Below are positions 37,590 through 49,359 of a DNA stretch of 64,000 bases, one piece after another. The position numbers were made by a program, and so were the translations under genes. The stretch is from positions 290,001 through 354,000 of the forward strand of contig NW_026973704.1 of assembly GCF_035594125.1 (NCBI RefSeq), in the 5' to 3' direction. Every line of letters begins with the position of its first letter. Position 1 is the stretch's first letter. The DNA comes from Scylla paramamosain (Eukaryota > Arthropoda > Malacostraca > Decapoda > Portunidae). The notes under the pieces were generated by a model. That model saw only the letters and a list, made by a program, of their open reading frames with translations. It did not search any database and was not told where the DNA came from.

Positions 37590-38600
37590 GTTGGGAACCA
37601 ATGGTTTAGGACAAGAGAAAGAGTGAGGATTGTATGTCTCCATAGCACATACTATCACCTTTGTTATGCACTCAGCACACAGAGATGGGTACCCTATGAC
37701 ACAGAAACAGTAGTCATTCCAAGGCAAATCAGCATAATACCTACTCAGCTCCAGTAGGGGCAAAATGACAAAGGCACCTCCACTTTGGGGAATCTTGGGG
37801 ACAGATTGGAAGGATAGGACAAGATGCAGATTGTGATTGGAGGAGCCCAATGGAGATGATAGGATGATAGCATAAGCAGAAGGGTTAGAGGTGAGGAAAA
37901 GGTCAAGAATATTGGGCATATCTCCAAGACAATCAGGAATACAAGTAGAGTGTTGTACCAGTTGCTCTAGGTCATGGATGATAGCAGAGTTAAAGGCTAG
38001 TTCACCAAGATGGTCAGTGAAGGGAGAGGAAAGCCAAAATTAGTAATGACCATTGAAGTCTCCAAGAATGGAGATCTCTGCAAAAGAGAAGAGAAACAGA
38101 ATGTGCTCACTTTAGAAGTTAAGTAGTCAAAGAATTTTTCTAGCAAGAGGAGCTACTTGTAGGTGAGAGGTATACAGCAGAGATAAATTTTGTTTGAGAG
38201 TGACTGTAGTCATAGCCAGACGGTGAAAAATCCAGAAGATTCAAGAGTGTGGGCACAAGAGCAAGTTAAGTTGTTGTATGCATAGTTGCAACATCCAGCT
38301 TTGGGCAGAAAATGAGGATAGAGAAAGTAGGGGGGAACAAAGAAGGGGGTACTGTCAGTTGCCTCAGACACCTGTGTTTTGGGGAGGAAAAGATGAAGTT
38401 TAGTAGAGAGGTTGTGTTCTACAGATTGAAAAGAAGATGTAAGGCCACAAATGTTGCAGAAGTTATTGAAGAAAAAGTTGAGGGTGGTGTCAAGACACTC
38501 ACCAGAGGAGCAGTCTGATCTGGGGACATTTGTCCTGGGGACTCCGAGGCTGGTGTAGGAGTCGCCATGATAATTTTGAATTTTGAGTGAAGGATGTATT
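37590..38600 (-). pseudogene. LINE family A copy E, 5' part with endonuclease
   Basis: The only copy that shows the 5' half. On the minus strand an ATG at 38568 begins MATPTPASESPGQMSPDQTA. After frame breaks this leads to NFFFNNFCNICGLTSSFQSV, EHNLSTKLHLFLPKTQVSEA (APE endonuclease start), AGCCNYAYNNLTCS, LGDFNGH-like, [15 protein letters not shown] and SSNHNL (normally SDHNL). It ends near 37590 at the KPSKPWFN region, so the RT is absent. It is a 3'-truncated piece, unusual for LINEs, and more likely a deletion or rearrangement product. Confidence 0.82.
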
Positions 38601-38744
38601 AGGTGCTTGTAGAGTTGTGTGAAAGAACAGAATTTTTAAAAGGCAGGTTGTGAAATGTTCAGTGAGGTCACAGCTGGCTGTTCCATCTCTTTTGTCTTTC
38701 CTTTTTGGAACAGCTTTGTGGTGTGAAGGGATAGAGTGAAGATA

Positions 38745-38897
38745 AAAAGATTTGTCCATCTGTATACCAGGCCAAAAATCTGACACAGGATGGTCTAAAC
38801 AAAGCCCCACACACACATGCACACATCATTCACACTCTTAACCCTGTTGGTCCCTGGAAGAAAGGGTTATTCTTGTGGACCACCGTGCTACACCCTA
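38745..38897 (-). mobile_element. candidate tRNA-derived SINE, copy 1
   Basis: Minus strand begins 'gggtgtagcacggtggtcc', which fits a tRNA A-box pattern. It continues 'agagtgtgaatgatgtgtgc' and 'ggggctttgtttagacca'. A second copy at 43880-44097 has the same order. It could instead be a 5' UTR module of LINE family A, since it lies 170 bases upstream of copy E. Confidence 0.45.
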
Positions 38898-39310
38898 AGA
38901 CCAGAGTAAAAAAGATAAATGAATGAAAAGCGATAGTTGTTAGTGCGGTGATGGTCAGAAGTCAAGCTTCCTGTGCCTTGACATTTCCTTCAGTCTGGAG
39001 TTCTCTACTGACAGTCTCCTCACAAAGCCTGGGAATAGATGGGTCCTTAGACTTGAGACTAGAGGAAAACACACAATCAGGAAAGTGAGTGCAAGAGGAC
39101 ACTCAGCTAATGACCTCAGCTGTACAAAGATGACCAGTGTGCAGGACTCTCTTGTCATGACACAGCCTCTGCTCACACTGGCTGCCTGTGGGACTGCTGC
39201 CTCATTTACAAACACCCACTATATTTGATTTTTGACCTTGTTTTATTTATTTATTTGTTTGGATTTTAATGCATTTATTTATCTTTATTATTATTGTTAT
39301 TATCATTATT

Positions 39311-39358
<48 letters not shown>

Positions 39359-39970
39359 ATTTATTTTATTTTATTTATTTCATTTACTGGGTTTGTTAGT
39401 GTGTCTGTTGCTAGCAGTGCTAGTAGTTCCTTTTATGGTTATTTGATTGATTTTCTTCTCCTGACCTCTGCTTTTCCTTATTATTTCATGGTTCCATTTA
39501 GATTTGCAGTTATAGGAGTATTATTTGTATCAATAATGGTGATAATGAAAATAGTTATGATAGAGAGTCCCAATTAATGACCATAACAAGCTCTCTGTTA
39601 TAAATATTTCATGCCATTAATAAAAAAAATAAAGTGTGCATTATTTTTTGTTTGTTATTCATAATTGCATTGAAACTAGGACACACAGAATGTACACCAG
39701 CATGCACACAAATGCTTACAGTCAGTGAGTCAGTCAGTCAGTGTTTGATGCAGGAGTACCAAAGTGAAATATCAGCAAAATAAGTCATGTACAATAATAC
39801 ACAGTGCACAATAGATAATACATGCTACATAATGAAATGATACATAACACTAAATACATATAAAAATACATAATACAAAAGACAATACATAAACAATACA
39901 TAATAAAAATAAGTGACACACAGTGCATATCTACCTTCAGCCCAAATAAAACAACAACACTACCAATACA
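38898..39970. other. intronic stretch with TTG/TTA tract
   Basis: (TTA/TTG)n at about 39280-39358, CAGT repeats near 39722-39742 and a region of ATACAT/AATACA variants at about 39790-39930. No gene recognised. Confidence 0.5.
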
Positions 39971-40246
39971 AGATACCTAATTAAATAAAGGATACCTAAT
40001 TAACACACCGGGTCCAATAGGGGGTACCTAATTAACACACTGGGTCCAATAGAGGATACCTAATTAACACACTGGGTCCAATAGAGGGTACCTAATTGAC
40101 ACACTGGGTCCAATAGAGGGTACCTAATTAACACACTGGGTCCAATAGAGGGTACCTAATTGACACACTGGGTCCAATAGAGGGTACCTAATTGACACAC
40201 CAGGTCCAATAGAGGGTACCTAATTAACACACCTGATCCAATAGAG
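39971..40246. repeat. 32-bp minisatellite, about 8 units
   Basis: Unit 'ccaatagagggtacctaatt' then 'aacacactgggt'; spacing 32 (for example 40025 to 40057). The array is cut by the hAT element and its last unit lies beyond it at 42807-42838. Confidence 0.93.
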
Positions 40247-42806
40247 CAGTGGTTTCCAACCTGTGGGGCGCACCCCCCTAAGAGGGCACGAAGGACTGCC
40301 AGGGGGGGCGTAAGCACTTCATAAAGTGGAAAAGTTACTTAGTAGATGATTATATATCAACATTATTGATTTTGATGGAATACATAATTGGTTAAGTATT
40401 GAGAAAACATTTCAGATATGAATTATGAAATGTTATTGTCTTAATACAATTATAAATTATTTCAAATGCTACTAAGTAACTAAGGAATTAAACAACTATA
40501 AAAGATAGAGAGAGAAACGTGCTGTAAATATAAATATTGTAATGATTACCAGAAACAACGCATCGTTTGTATGGTTCCCATTCGGTTCACGTCTCGGACA
40601 CGTCAGTACTCCAGCTTTGGGAGCTGGCTGTGTGGCCACACCGCCACAGTAGTATGAGGGTGCGGTGGTAAGACGGTAGCTCTGTGACCGTTCTGGACGT
40701 AACAAGTGCCTCGTAAATATAACTGTTAATTGCAAAATTACAAAGCTAAGGAATAGTTTTGAGCGTGTGCGTTTGTTTATTTCACTAAAATTTTGAAATA
40801 TGGAAAAGTATTTGATTAAAGGCAAAAGGAAAGAAACTGAAAGTGAACCTCACTCCAGTAAATGTGATGAAAGTAGCAAGCATACGAAAACCAGAAAGTA
40901 TGACAACAGCTATCTCTCGCTTGGATTTACATCTACGGTTGTTAGTGGAACGGAGAGACATCAATGTGTGTTGTGTTTAAATATTTTGGCCATGGACAGC
41001 ATGAAACCAAGCAAATTGAAGCGCCACCTTGAAACACAGCACCCTGAACATGTTGGCAAATCTCTGGAATTTTTTAAAAGGAGACTTGATGAATTTAATA
41101 AACAGAGGCGGGCTTTCACGAAGACATCTACCACAGCTGCAAGTGCTTTGCTTGCTTCTTATAAAGTTTCCTACATAATTGCAAGATGCAAAAAAGCTCA
41201 CAACATAGCAGAAACCTTGGTATTACCCGCTGCTATTGACATGGTGGAAATAATGCTCGATGAACAAAGTGCCAACAAGTTACGCAGCATTCCTCTTGCA
41301 GATAATACAGTTGGCAGAAGAATTTCAGACATTAGTGATGATTTATGTGATCAGTTGACAGATGTACTTAAATATTCGCATTTTGGGTTGCAAATAGATG
41401 AGGCTACTGATGTAGTGAAAGATGCTCATTTAATAACTTATGTGTGCTATATATCTGCCAATGAAATTAAGGAAGATCTGTTGTTTTGTAAACCTATTGT
41501 TGGTAGAGCCACAGCTGTAAAAGTGTTCAACATGATTGACAATTTTTTCAATGAACATGGAATAAGCTGGGAAAATTGTGTTGGACTGTGCACTGATGGA
41601 GCCCAGTCAATGGCAGGACGACATGCTGGACTGCAAGCTTTGGTGAGGGAAAAGGCTCCACACACTTCATGGACGCACTGCATGCTTCATAGACAGGCAC
41701 TTGCATCAGGCAGTATGAATGAAGAGTTAGGTAATTTGCTCAAAGATGTTGTCAGGGTTGTAAATTACATAAAGAACAGTCCATTGAAAGGAAGACTGCA
41801 CAGTTATGTAAAGATTTTGGTGCTGAACACACTGCTCTACTGTATTACTGTGAATCACGCTGGCTATCCCATGGAAAAGTACTCCATAGAGTGTATGAAC
41901 TTAGAAATGAAATTGCTACATTCATTTGTGAAAATAAAAACAAAGATGAAGACTTTTTTTCACAGATGATTATTTCATTAAAAAACTTGCTTACATGGTT
42001 GATATCTTTGAGAAACTTAACCAACTGAATCAGTCTATGCAGGGGCTCCACATGAATATTTTCGCACAGAGTGACAAAATACGTGCATTTATGAAGAAAA
42101 TTGAGTTATGGAAAAGGAATGTAGAAAATAACAGTTTTGACATGTTACCAAACTTGCAAGAGTTTCTCAAACATGCTAGCGTACTAGGTGGAAATTAATT
42201 GTTTGCTGAGCACTCTCCTGGGGAAGTGCTCATTTTACTTTAAAGATGTAGACACAAGTGATTACGAATGGATAAGAAACCCATTTGGTGATAACTCTAC
42301 AAGCACACTGTCTACAGCTGACCAGGAGCAACTTATTGATTTGTCATGTGACGGTTCGCTGAAACTTGTGTTTGATGCAGGACCTTTGGAAAAATTTTGG
42401 TTGCAAGTTAAAGATGAGTACCCTTCCTTGTCAACTAAGGCCATTGGCATTTTATTACGTTTTGTGACATCATACTTGTGTGAATCAGGATTTAGTTCAG
42501 TTGCTGTCCTCAAAACAAAATACCGTTCTTGCTTAGTAATAGAAAAGGAATTACGGGTCTCAATTTCATCACATTCTCCGAGATTTGAGAAACTCTGCTC
42601 AGAGAAGCAAGCGCAACCATCACACTAGTAAAGGTAAGCCAATACATTCAGTCATACATAATTATGTATTGTATAATTTTTTTTTTATCGCTGATTTGTG
42701 CCGACTATGACAGTAAATAGCAGTATTTAAACCAGAGTGGAGGGGGCGCAGGGAACTTGTCATTTAACGAAGGGGGACGAGAATTCGAAAAGGTTGGAAA
42801 CCACTG
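40247..42806 (+). mobile_element. full-length hAT DNA transposon with TIRs and 8-bp TSDs
   Basis: The ends are matching inverted repeats: left CAGTGGTTTCCAACCT at 40247, right AGGTTGGAAACCACTG ending at 42806 (16 perfect bases). Both sides are flanked by CAATAGAG (40239-40246 and 42807-42814), the 8-bp duplication expected of hAT insertion. The target was the 32-bp minisatellite. Subterminal regions carry short G-rich motifs such as 'aggactgccagggggggcg'. Length 2560 bp. Confidence 0.96.
40800..42628 (+). pseudogene. hAT transposase, ZBED5/SCAND3-like, frameshifted
   Basis: It would cut and reinsert the element in the nucleus. From the ATG at 40800 one frame runs to about 41805. It contains a BED-type zinc finger (CVLCLNI..KRHLETQH, residues 57-82), FGLQIDEATD with a likely catalytic Asp, GLCTDGAQSMAGRHAGLQAL with the second Asp, and the HCMLHRQALAS block. 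A one-base defect at about 41803 moves the frame (CKDFGAEHTALLYY, ESRWLSHGKVLHRVYELRNE). Another near 41960 leads to AYMVDIFEKLNQLNQSMQG. A third near 42185 leads to the C-terminal dimerisation region (42188-42628: FDAGPLEKFWLQVKDEYPSL, SYLCESGFSSVAVLKTKYR). Three frameshifts in an otherwise near-complete protein suggest recent decay. Confidence 0.93.
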
Positions 42807-42874
42807 CAATAGAGGGTACCTAATTAACACACCTGGTCTAAGTCAAAGCCTTACCACACCTGTACTATCCTCAG

Positions 42875-42969
42875 ATGCAGCCAGCAAGGAGGCAAGCGGC
42901 TCATCTGTCAGTGTGCGCCTACCATACCCACAGCCATACCAACGGAGGGCCAACGACACCCAAGTCTAG
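42875..42969 (+). CDS. alternative last exon of the host gene, PDZ-ligand tail
   Basis: Acceptor 'ctgtactatcctcag' opens with two bases finishing a codon, the same phase 1 as the other exons of this gene. The frame reads DAASKEASGSSVSVRLPYPQ, then PYQRRANDTQV and stop (TAG at 42967). There is no donor in the required phase, so it behaves as an alternative terminal exon. The tail -DTQV fits the class I PDZ ligand rule (S/T-x-V at the end), which typically anchors membrane proteins to scaffolds. It starts only 68 bases after the hAT element and 36 bases after the last minisatellite unit. Splice and phase are seen; PDZ binding is inferred. Confidence 0.5.
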
Positions 42970-43285
42970 CCGCAGGAACAAATGTAGTAGGTGGTGTGGC
43001 TGGGAGGTGCAGCTGAGAGTGGTGGTGTGACAAGTGTGGAGGCTTAAGGCTTATAGGTGATGTAAGAGATTAGCTAAGATGTGGCTGGTGCAAAACAGTG
43101 TTGAGGTGGTAGGTGGTGTGGCTGGGTGGTGTTGCCAGGGTGGGGGGGGAGGGGTGATGCTGTGGCAGGGAGTGATGGCATGGTAATGGAGTGCTGTGAT
43201 GGAGTGTTAAGCAAAAGTGCACTCATGTTTATTCATTGACTAAAGGTGATGCTGGGAGTGTGGGAGGAGGACCCCTTAGGGAACA

Positions 43286-43366
<81 letters not shown>

Positions 43367-43738
43367 TGTAAAATTATTTGTCATTTCATGTGATTTCTTG
43401 TGATTTATGACTGCAAAATTTACACCTAAGAATTATAAAAAAGGAAAATCATGAATCTTGAGAAATGCATTGAAAAGGAAAAAAATTACAGATTACAGTT
43501 CATTGCAGTGCAGAAGTTTTGATGTATAAATATTTCTGAACATTCAACAATTATCTTCAAATATTTTCTTAATATTTTAATGTTTGATGACGTATGACCC
43601 TTACTGTGGTGCCTTGAAAGCAATTAGTCAATTCACTCGTTCATAAATTGTAACCCATCTTTTTATACTGTGCCACTTTTCACTATATAGAGGACAGACA
43701 GCCATCACCACCATACATCTGCTCCTTTCTCCCTGCAG
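42970..43738. repeat. intronic GTGGTGTGGC-rich stretch and (GA)n tract
   Basis: Repeated 'gtaggtggtgtggctggg' occurs at about 42988 and 43109. A pure (GA)n lies at about 43289-43364. No gene otherwise. Confidence 0.8.
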
Positions 43739-43861
43739 ATGTGGTGACAAGTAGTGAGGTCACCACTGAATCTGACACACCTGCTGAGCCTGACCTGGTG
43801 TCTTTCTGTGCTACCCTGGGCAACAACCGAGCCCTGCGAGTCCCTACCCTCTTCAAGCCAG
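43739..43861 (+). CDS. internal exon of the host gene (exon c)
   Basis: Textbook borders: acceptor 'ctcctttctccctgcag' and donor CCA G|GTCAGT around 123 bases, open throughout and phase 1 at both ends. Peptide: VVTSSEVTTESDTPAEPDLV, then SFCATLGNNRALRVPTLFKP. Codon choice is G/C-rich at third positions, unlike the AT-rich surroundings. No domain recognised. It follows exon b and precedes exon d; the intron before it holds the hAT element. Confidence 0.7.
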
Positions 43862-43879
43862 GTCAGTCATGGTCAGGGG

Positions 43880-44097
43880 AAGCTCAAAAAATATTTCAGA
43901 ACAGTGCAGGGATTATCTCCAACACAAATGGAGACCTGCAAAATGTACCTGTCTCCCTCTATATACCAGACAGGCAATCCCTCATAGGGTGGCCCAGGCA
44001 AAGCACTACACTCTCATACACGCATCATTCATACTCTTAGTTCTGTCACCTCCTGGTGGTTAGCAGTCATCTCGAAGACCACTCTGCTACACCCCAG
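43880..44097 (-). mobile_element. candidate tRNA-derived SINE, copy 2
   Basis: Minus strand 'ggggtgtagcagagtggtc' (A-box-like), 'aagagtatgaatgatgcgtg', 'agtgctttgcctgggccacc' and 'tctggtatatagagggag' align in order with copy 1 at 38745-38897. Confidence 0.45.
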
Positions 44098-44399
44098 GAA
44101 CTTAGGCATAGCACATCAGGTCATATACTTGGAAAATAAAGTGAAAATACTTGCTCCTGACAAGCTTACAAAACCAATAGTGCACTTGTGAACTCCTCCT
44201 AAACTAAGGATAAAACACTGTTATATTAGGTGCCTAAGATTGAAAAGTAGATAGACTAAAGCACTTACTGTTTTGTGCCAGTTAGTGTGGAGTTAACACT
44301 TGGAGATTGAGAAAAGTACAAAGGGAAGAGACAGTTCACTTCTTAGCCTGGTCTGAGTGTACCATTGTTTGAGGCAGGTGTTAGGCTGGCATGTATATG

Positions 44400-44660
44400 G
44401 GATGGACAGGAGAGACAAAGCACCAGGAATATGGCTAGATTTAAAAACCATGAGGATTAAGATTGTTTTCAAATTGAGTGGTAATTGAATGATAATGAGG
44501 TTGTTAATGCCAAGTAAATAGTGAGTTTCAAAAGATTACACAAATTTATGAACCAGGGTGATTGATCAAAATAGGTAGGCATGTTCAGGGACTGACTGCC
44601 CTATGTAGGGCTGATGGCTTCTTGCAGCTTTTGTTGTTTTTGTGCTCTTATGTTCTTATA
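44400..44660 (+). pseudogene. 3' end fragment of a CR1-like LINE
   Basis: Degraded version of the 35800-36015 module: 'tcaaaataggtaggcatg', 'cagggactgactgcc' and 'gatggcttcttgcagctttt', ending 'cttatgttcttata'. Non-coding through many indels. Confidence 0.65.
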
Positions 44661-44810
44661 AGGGAATAAAGTCTTAATGAGTAATGATGGAAGAAAAAGA
44701 CAAGGTTAGTCATCAGGACCAATAAACTGGCATTGGCACTGGTGGCTCTTGGTTTGCATAAGTTGTTTTACATTAATTAGTTTAATGTGACTTAAAATAT
44801 AATAAATTAA

Positions 44811-45225
44811 GCCCTTTCACTGCAATAAGCAACAATTTGCAGCACTAAGAAGTATGTATGAAATCTTTATAAGCATGTGCAAAAAAGAAGAGCATGAAAA
44901 AGAATAGATTTTGCAATTTTTGGTGTAGTGTAGTGTAGTGTTTGGGGTAGATCAGCAACAGACATGCCAGAGTGCTGAGTGACTGAGGAAAGATTTGACA
45001 GACAGCAGGGAAAGGGTTCATTGAATTTACGTGATCTTTTCACCTCGGCACGACCCGTCGCTGTGCTTACATAAATATTAAGGAAATTTGTTTCCTCTTT
45101 TTTTCTGCATTTTTGTTGTTTCAGCTTTTACATTTAAGGTTGGGGTTAATAAACAAAGATAAACCATATGAATTAGCATTATTCAATTATAGGTTAGGTT
45201 AGGTAAGGTTATCACAGTGAAAGGG
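44811..45225. mobile_element. 415-bp MITE flanked by TTAA, piggyBac-type
   Basis: Left end GCCCTTTCACTG follows TTAA (44807-44810). Right end CAGTGAAAGGG is followed by TTAA (45226-45229). The 11-base inverted termini and TTAA duplication fit a non-autonomous piggyBac-like element. The interior has no ORF and includes TTAGG-like 'ggttaggttagg' near the right end. Confidence 0.65.
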
Positions 45226-45315
45226 TTAAAAGAAATCCATCCATCCATACATATGTTCCCTTATTTACCCATATGTTTGCACCCCAAGCTGACTAACCAC
45301 CACCCTGCCCACCAG

Positions 45316-45564
45316 ACGGGGACTACCAGACTGTGGCTGACATGGTGGGTGGCAGTCACTCCATTACAGAGTCAACCACCAGTCACGAGGAAAGTTTGGA
45401 CGAGGCCAGAAGTGCGTCATCCCACCGCAGGTCACGGGGACAGGAACTGCAGGCCAGGCAGGGTCACCGTCCCTCCCACGGCGACCCGGATTATAGCTAT
45501 GCTCACCCTGTGAAAAAGCAGTACCTTCCCCCACCCCTCCACTGTCCTCCACTGACAGCAACAG
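45316..45564 (+). CDS. internal exon of the host gene (exon d)
   Basis: Acceptor 'accaccctgcccaccag' and donor ACA G|GTGTAT enclose 249 bases, open and phase 1-1. Peptide: GDYQTVADMVGGSHSITEST, a Ser/Arg/Gln-rich middle (SSHRRSRGQELQARQGHRPS), then DPDYSYAHPVKKQYLPPPL. It looks like a disordered cytoplasmic tail with possible tyrosine and proline motifs (DYSY, YLPPPL). The longest and best supported exon of this gene. Function unknown. Confidence 0.75.
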
Positions 45565-45784
45565 GTGTATGAGTTAGTGATAGTGAGGTCACTGACAGAC
45601 AGACTCGCCAAATTGTTCATTAGTAAAAGTTCCATGGCCACTAAGTTTGTAATCTGCTTCTGTGTTTGTATCTTTCCAGCCTTTTTATTCATTGATGTAC
45701 ACTTTTGCCTTTTACTGCTTCCTCCTGTAATCCATTCTATATCTTTAAATATTTACATGGAAAGATATGTTTGCATTATTTGGA

Positions 45785-45903
<119 letters not shown>

Positions 45904-46269
45904 ATATTGAGGTTCATCTCTTGTCCATAACAAAAGGGCATTTCTGTCTGGTTCCTCAGGTTGGTTGACTAACCCTAAAGCTGCAGGGGTTTTCACACAT
46001 TTCTCCATTCCATATGTCTCTACTCCTTTGTGGAAAGATGTGTGTTATTTAGGCAGCTCTCTTCTGTCCAAGTTTCTTTTCATCTTTATCATCATGTGTC
46101 AAGTCATCCAGTTCTGGCACTATCTTAGTGGCTGTTCTTTGTATTCTTTCCAATCTCTACATGAAACATCACCGAATTAATTAAGCTTAGCAGAAATTAT
46201 GTGATGTGCCCTACTGATGCTGGTGTGAAGGCGAGGTGTTTGTAGTGAGCCGTGTGATGCCTTCCCCAG

Positions 46270-46353
46270 TGCTGAATATGGAGAGAGCAGCCAGGCGACA
46301 CCATACACTGGAGTTTTCTGAGGAGGAGTGCGACCACCCCTCCATCAAGCAAG
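46270..46353 (+). CDS. internal exon of the host gene (exon e)
   Basis: Acceptor 'tgatgccttccccag' and donor CAA G|GTTAGT enclose 84 bases, open and phase 1-1. Peptide LNMERAARRHHTLEF, then SEEECDHPSIKQ. Charged, possibly a helix with an RRHH basic patch. No domain recognised. Confidence 0.66.
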
Positions 46354-46426
46354 GTTAGTGTATGGGACAGCCTGTACAGTGTGGATGGATGGATGGATAT
46401 TGGGATGCATGTACAGGTGGGATATA

Positions 46427-46865
46427 CTGTATGTTCATGTGTGGTTCAAATTCACAAATAGTATTAAGAAATTGATAGATGCTCTCACACACTGGTTGGT
46501 CTACAGTATGTACAAAATATTGTCAGCTGCAAGACCTTCTTTTTTGGCCATTTCCTTACAGTTAGGGGTTGGCACCATGTACAAGTTTCTGTCCCTTGCA
46601 TCTTCCTCAGTGCCTCCCATCCTTTGTAGCTCTGCCACATTTCCATAGCTCCATTTCACTCTTTCTTTCCCTCCATCTTCTTCCCTTGACTGTCTTTTTT
46701 CAAGCTCTTTCAATCAGGTCCTGGTCTTCTCTTCTTACTGTATGTTCATGCATGCTTCAAAATTCACAGCATGATAGCCACAAGCATGGTAACACTAGTG
46801 GTGACTGATGCTCTCACTCCCTGATTGGTGGACAGTAATTGCAAGATATTGTTAACTGCAAGACC
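46427..46865. repeat. two diverged copies of a ~115-base intronic repeat
   Basis: 'ctgtatgttcatg', 'ttcaaattcaca', 'gatgctctcaca' and 'atattgtcagctgcaagacc' at about 46427-46540 recur at about 46738-46865 with moderate divergence, in the same orientation. Confidence 0.65.
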
Positions 46866-49150
46866 ACAGGTGAATGAAAGCAATTCAGATGAAGAGAACA
46901 AAACCATTATATTACTTACAGAGAAACTAGGAACGGACTGGCTTCTTCCTTCTTGCACCTTTCCCAAGACATGAAGGAGACGGATCAGCAAGTTCCATGA
47001 GTGTCTGTGGCTTTGAATCATTTCATTCCTCCCTGATACCTGTCTGCAGTTTTGTGGTGTCCAGGCTTTCCTCCTCTGCCTGTGCTTCTCAGTGATCGGT
47101 TAAAAATCAGGGGAATGGGGTGGCCAGTGCTCTTATGAGTCCAGCAGGCAGTTGTGATTTTTTGGTGTGTGTGACAGTGCACATTTCAAATGGCCCAAGG
47201 AACAAGTCATGCAAAAACTCTAAATGATTGTTTTGATTTTTTTTTTTTCATTTCTAGTTGAAAACACTGAATTTCCTACACCATAATTAACTAAAGGAAT
47301 CATTCCTTGTCCATGGCACACATGTTTACCATGACTACAGGACACAGACACAGTGGTCCAAGACACTTGTTGCCAGCTTGTCATACCCATTGTAGTTATT
47401 TCTTGGCAGGTGTACCAAAGCTTTTGATGTGTACAGGTAGTGAGGGATTTTTTTGGGAGAATGGCATCTGTGAAAGTGAGGGAGGGATGTTGTGTAGGCA
47501 GCGGTGGGCCACTCTGGTAGACACGTGTATGTGGGTGTTTTGTTCTCACAGTCCTCCTGCTGTTATTTGAGGATGGGCATCCTCTCAATGTTTCATAACA
47601 TTTAGTATGCATCTTGATGCCTTGTGCCCTCACTCTGGCCTCTTCTTGTGTTAGTGTCCCCTCCCCAACACTTTGTCAGCCACTTCAGCACACATCTCCT
47701 AACACCTGTAATCCTTGCTGTTCCCTCCACTGCAGTCTGTCTTGTGTAAAGTCACAGTACTCCAGTGTGCCCTTCAGTTAATTCTTTTCTGCCATCCATT
47801 GCAAAGATAATGTAATCCATACCAGTGCACATCTGTTTAAATTATTGGAAAGAAATGAGATGATGCTTTTCAAAATGCTTTATCTTTAATTGAGAGATGA
47901 GTGTTGGTCAGTGGTTCTGGTGGATGGCCTCAACTTTGAGTGAGTTGCTGGATGCATGACACTGCTCTCAACAGTCACCAGGCTGCCACTGAGCAAACTT
48001 TTACAATTCTGTCATGAAGCACCAAACATTATTTTGGCACTTGCCATTTGTATTCCTGTATTGTTTTGATTGCAACTCCTACCCTTGTGATTTTGCCTGT
48101 GTTAAGTAGTTTTTTCTCTCTTCTTCTCTCCATTTGCATAAAGATCATATATGAATTCTAAAACATGAAAAATAACAATAATACTCATAATGCAGTGGGA
48201 AGTGGACTGGTGCTGGTCCCTGTGTTGCACCGTCACCCAGACCAGCTGTCACCTGGCAGTACAGGCAGTGCCACGTAGTGTGTCACTCAGCCTGTTATGT
48301 ACTGCCCTTGGCACAGTGTGTGATATCAGACTGGCAAGTATGGGTCTTGTCACCACTCAGTGCTGCTACTGTGTCACCCCTCTCTCTGTGGTCATGGGTT
48401 TGCTGTGGGTAGTTCACTAAGTAGTGGCAGGGATGTGGAAACACTTGGTGATTACAGTTTATCTCCTATGTTTACTAAATGTGCAATATGACACTCCCAT
48501 ACAATATCGCTATGGAACGTGTCACTTATGCTGCAGCCACTAAGAAACTGTTGCTCTGCACCACCCAAGCACACTGACTGTGGCAAGGTTAAAACTTGAC
48601 AAAATGATAACACTTATTGAAGCCACCACCGTCTGGCCTGTTTACTGACCTGTGTAGTCATTGTGTGGCCAGGACAGGCTGGCTGAAATGCTGCTGCAGT
48701 GTGATGGCATGCATTCCCCCACAGGAGCAGTGGAGCTCTCCCACCACCATATGCAAAAAAAGGATTAAAATACATAAATATTTTACACTCCATTGACTTG
48801 GCAGGAGGTGCATTAGATTTAAGCATTCAGTGCTGTTCAGATTAGAATCCCCAGCAAAAGTTGCTTTATTTCTACCAAAAACTATCAGATAATGTAGAAT
48901 ACATGATTATTGTAAGTTGTATATTCAGAAACATTATAGTCAAGTAAGGGCTTCAGTAGAAATATGTAAGTTTAGCTACACTTTTCAAAACAAGACAGGC
49001 AATGAACTGACCAGTGACAGCGTCGGTCAGTGGCCGTGTTACCATGTTCTTGTTTCCTCAGCTGGCAAAACTATTATTACAGACTTAGTGAAGCAGTGTC
49101 ATATGATAGTCCCCTGCCAGGTAACCTACATTATTGCTTCCCCCTTACAG
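46866..49150. other. last intron of the host gene, no recognised features
   Basis: About 2.3 kb of unique-looking DNA. Several 60-140-residue frames on both strands show no domain and no phase-compatible splice pair. Confidence 0.4.
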
Positions 49151-49233
49151 CAGGAGTGGAGCCTCTGGAGCAGCTGATGGCTGACCTGGAGCTGGAGAAG
49201 ATTGTTCAGGATGCCAGCAAGACAGCTCTTTGA
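49151..49233 (+). CDS. terminal coding exon of the host gene, PDZ-ligand tail
   Basis: Acceptor 'gcttcccccttacag' opens with two bases completing the codon left by exon e (phase 1). Peptide GVEPLEQLMADLELEKIVQD then ASKTAL, stop TGA at 49231. A Leu/Glu-rich likely helix ends in -KTAL, which fits the class I PDZ ligand rule (T-x-L). The alternative CAG acceptor three bases later gives an immediate stop in the gene's frame. 3' UTR follows; no clear AATAAA was located nearby. Confidence 0.68.
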
Positions 49234-49359
49234 CACTTCCAGTAGTGGTAGAAGCCTCCCATCACAACCCTCACTCCTCTGCCATTGCTGACCACAACAC
49301 TGAGGCTGTATTCTTCAGGACCTGATTGTTGATTGGACTTGAGGCTTCCCTGCTTGGTA

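Noticed and set aside
46501..46713. Minus-strand frame rich in Glu/Lys/Arg (KELEKRQSREEDGG)
   Set aside because: Lies in the host-gene intron on the opposite strand, overlaps a duplicated non-coding repeat, no domain.
48190..48420. 76-residue Cys-rich plus-strand frame
   Set aside because: No phase-1 splice borders and no recognisable motif; probably intron.
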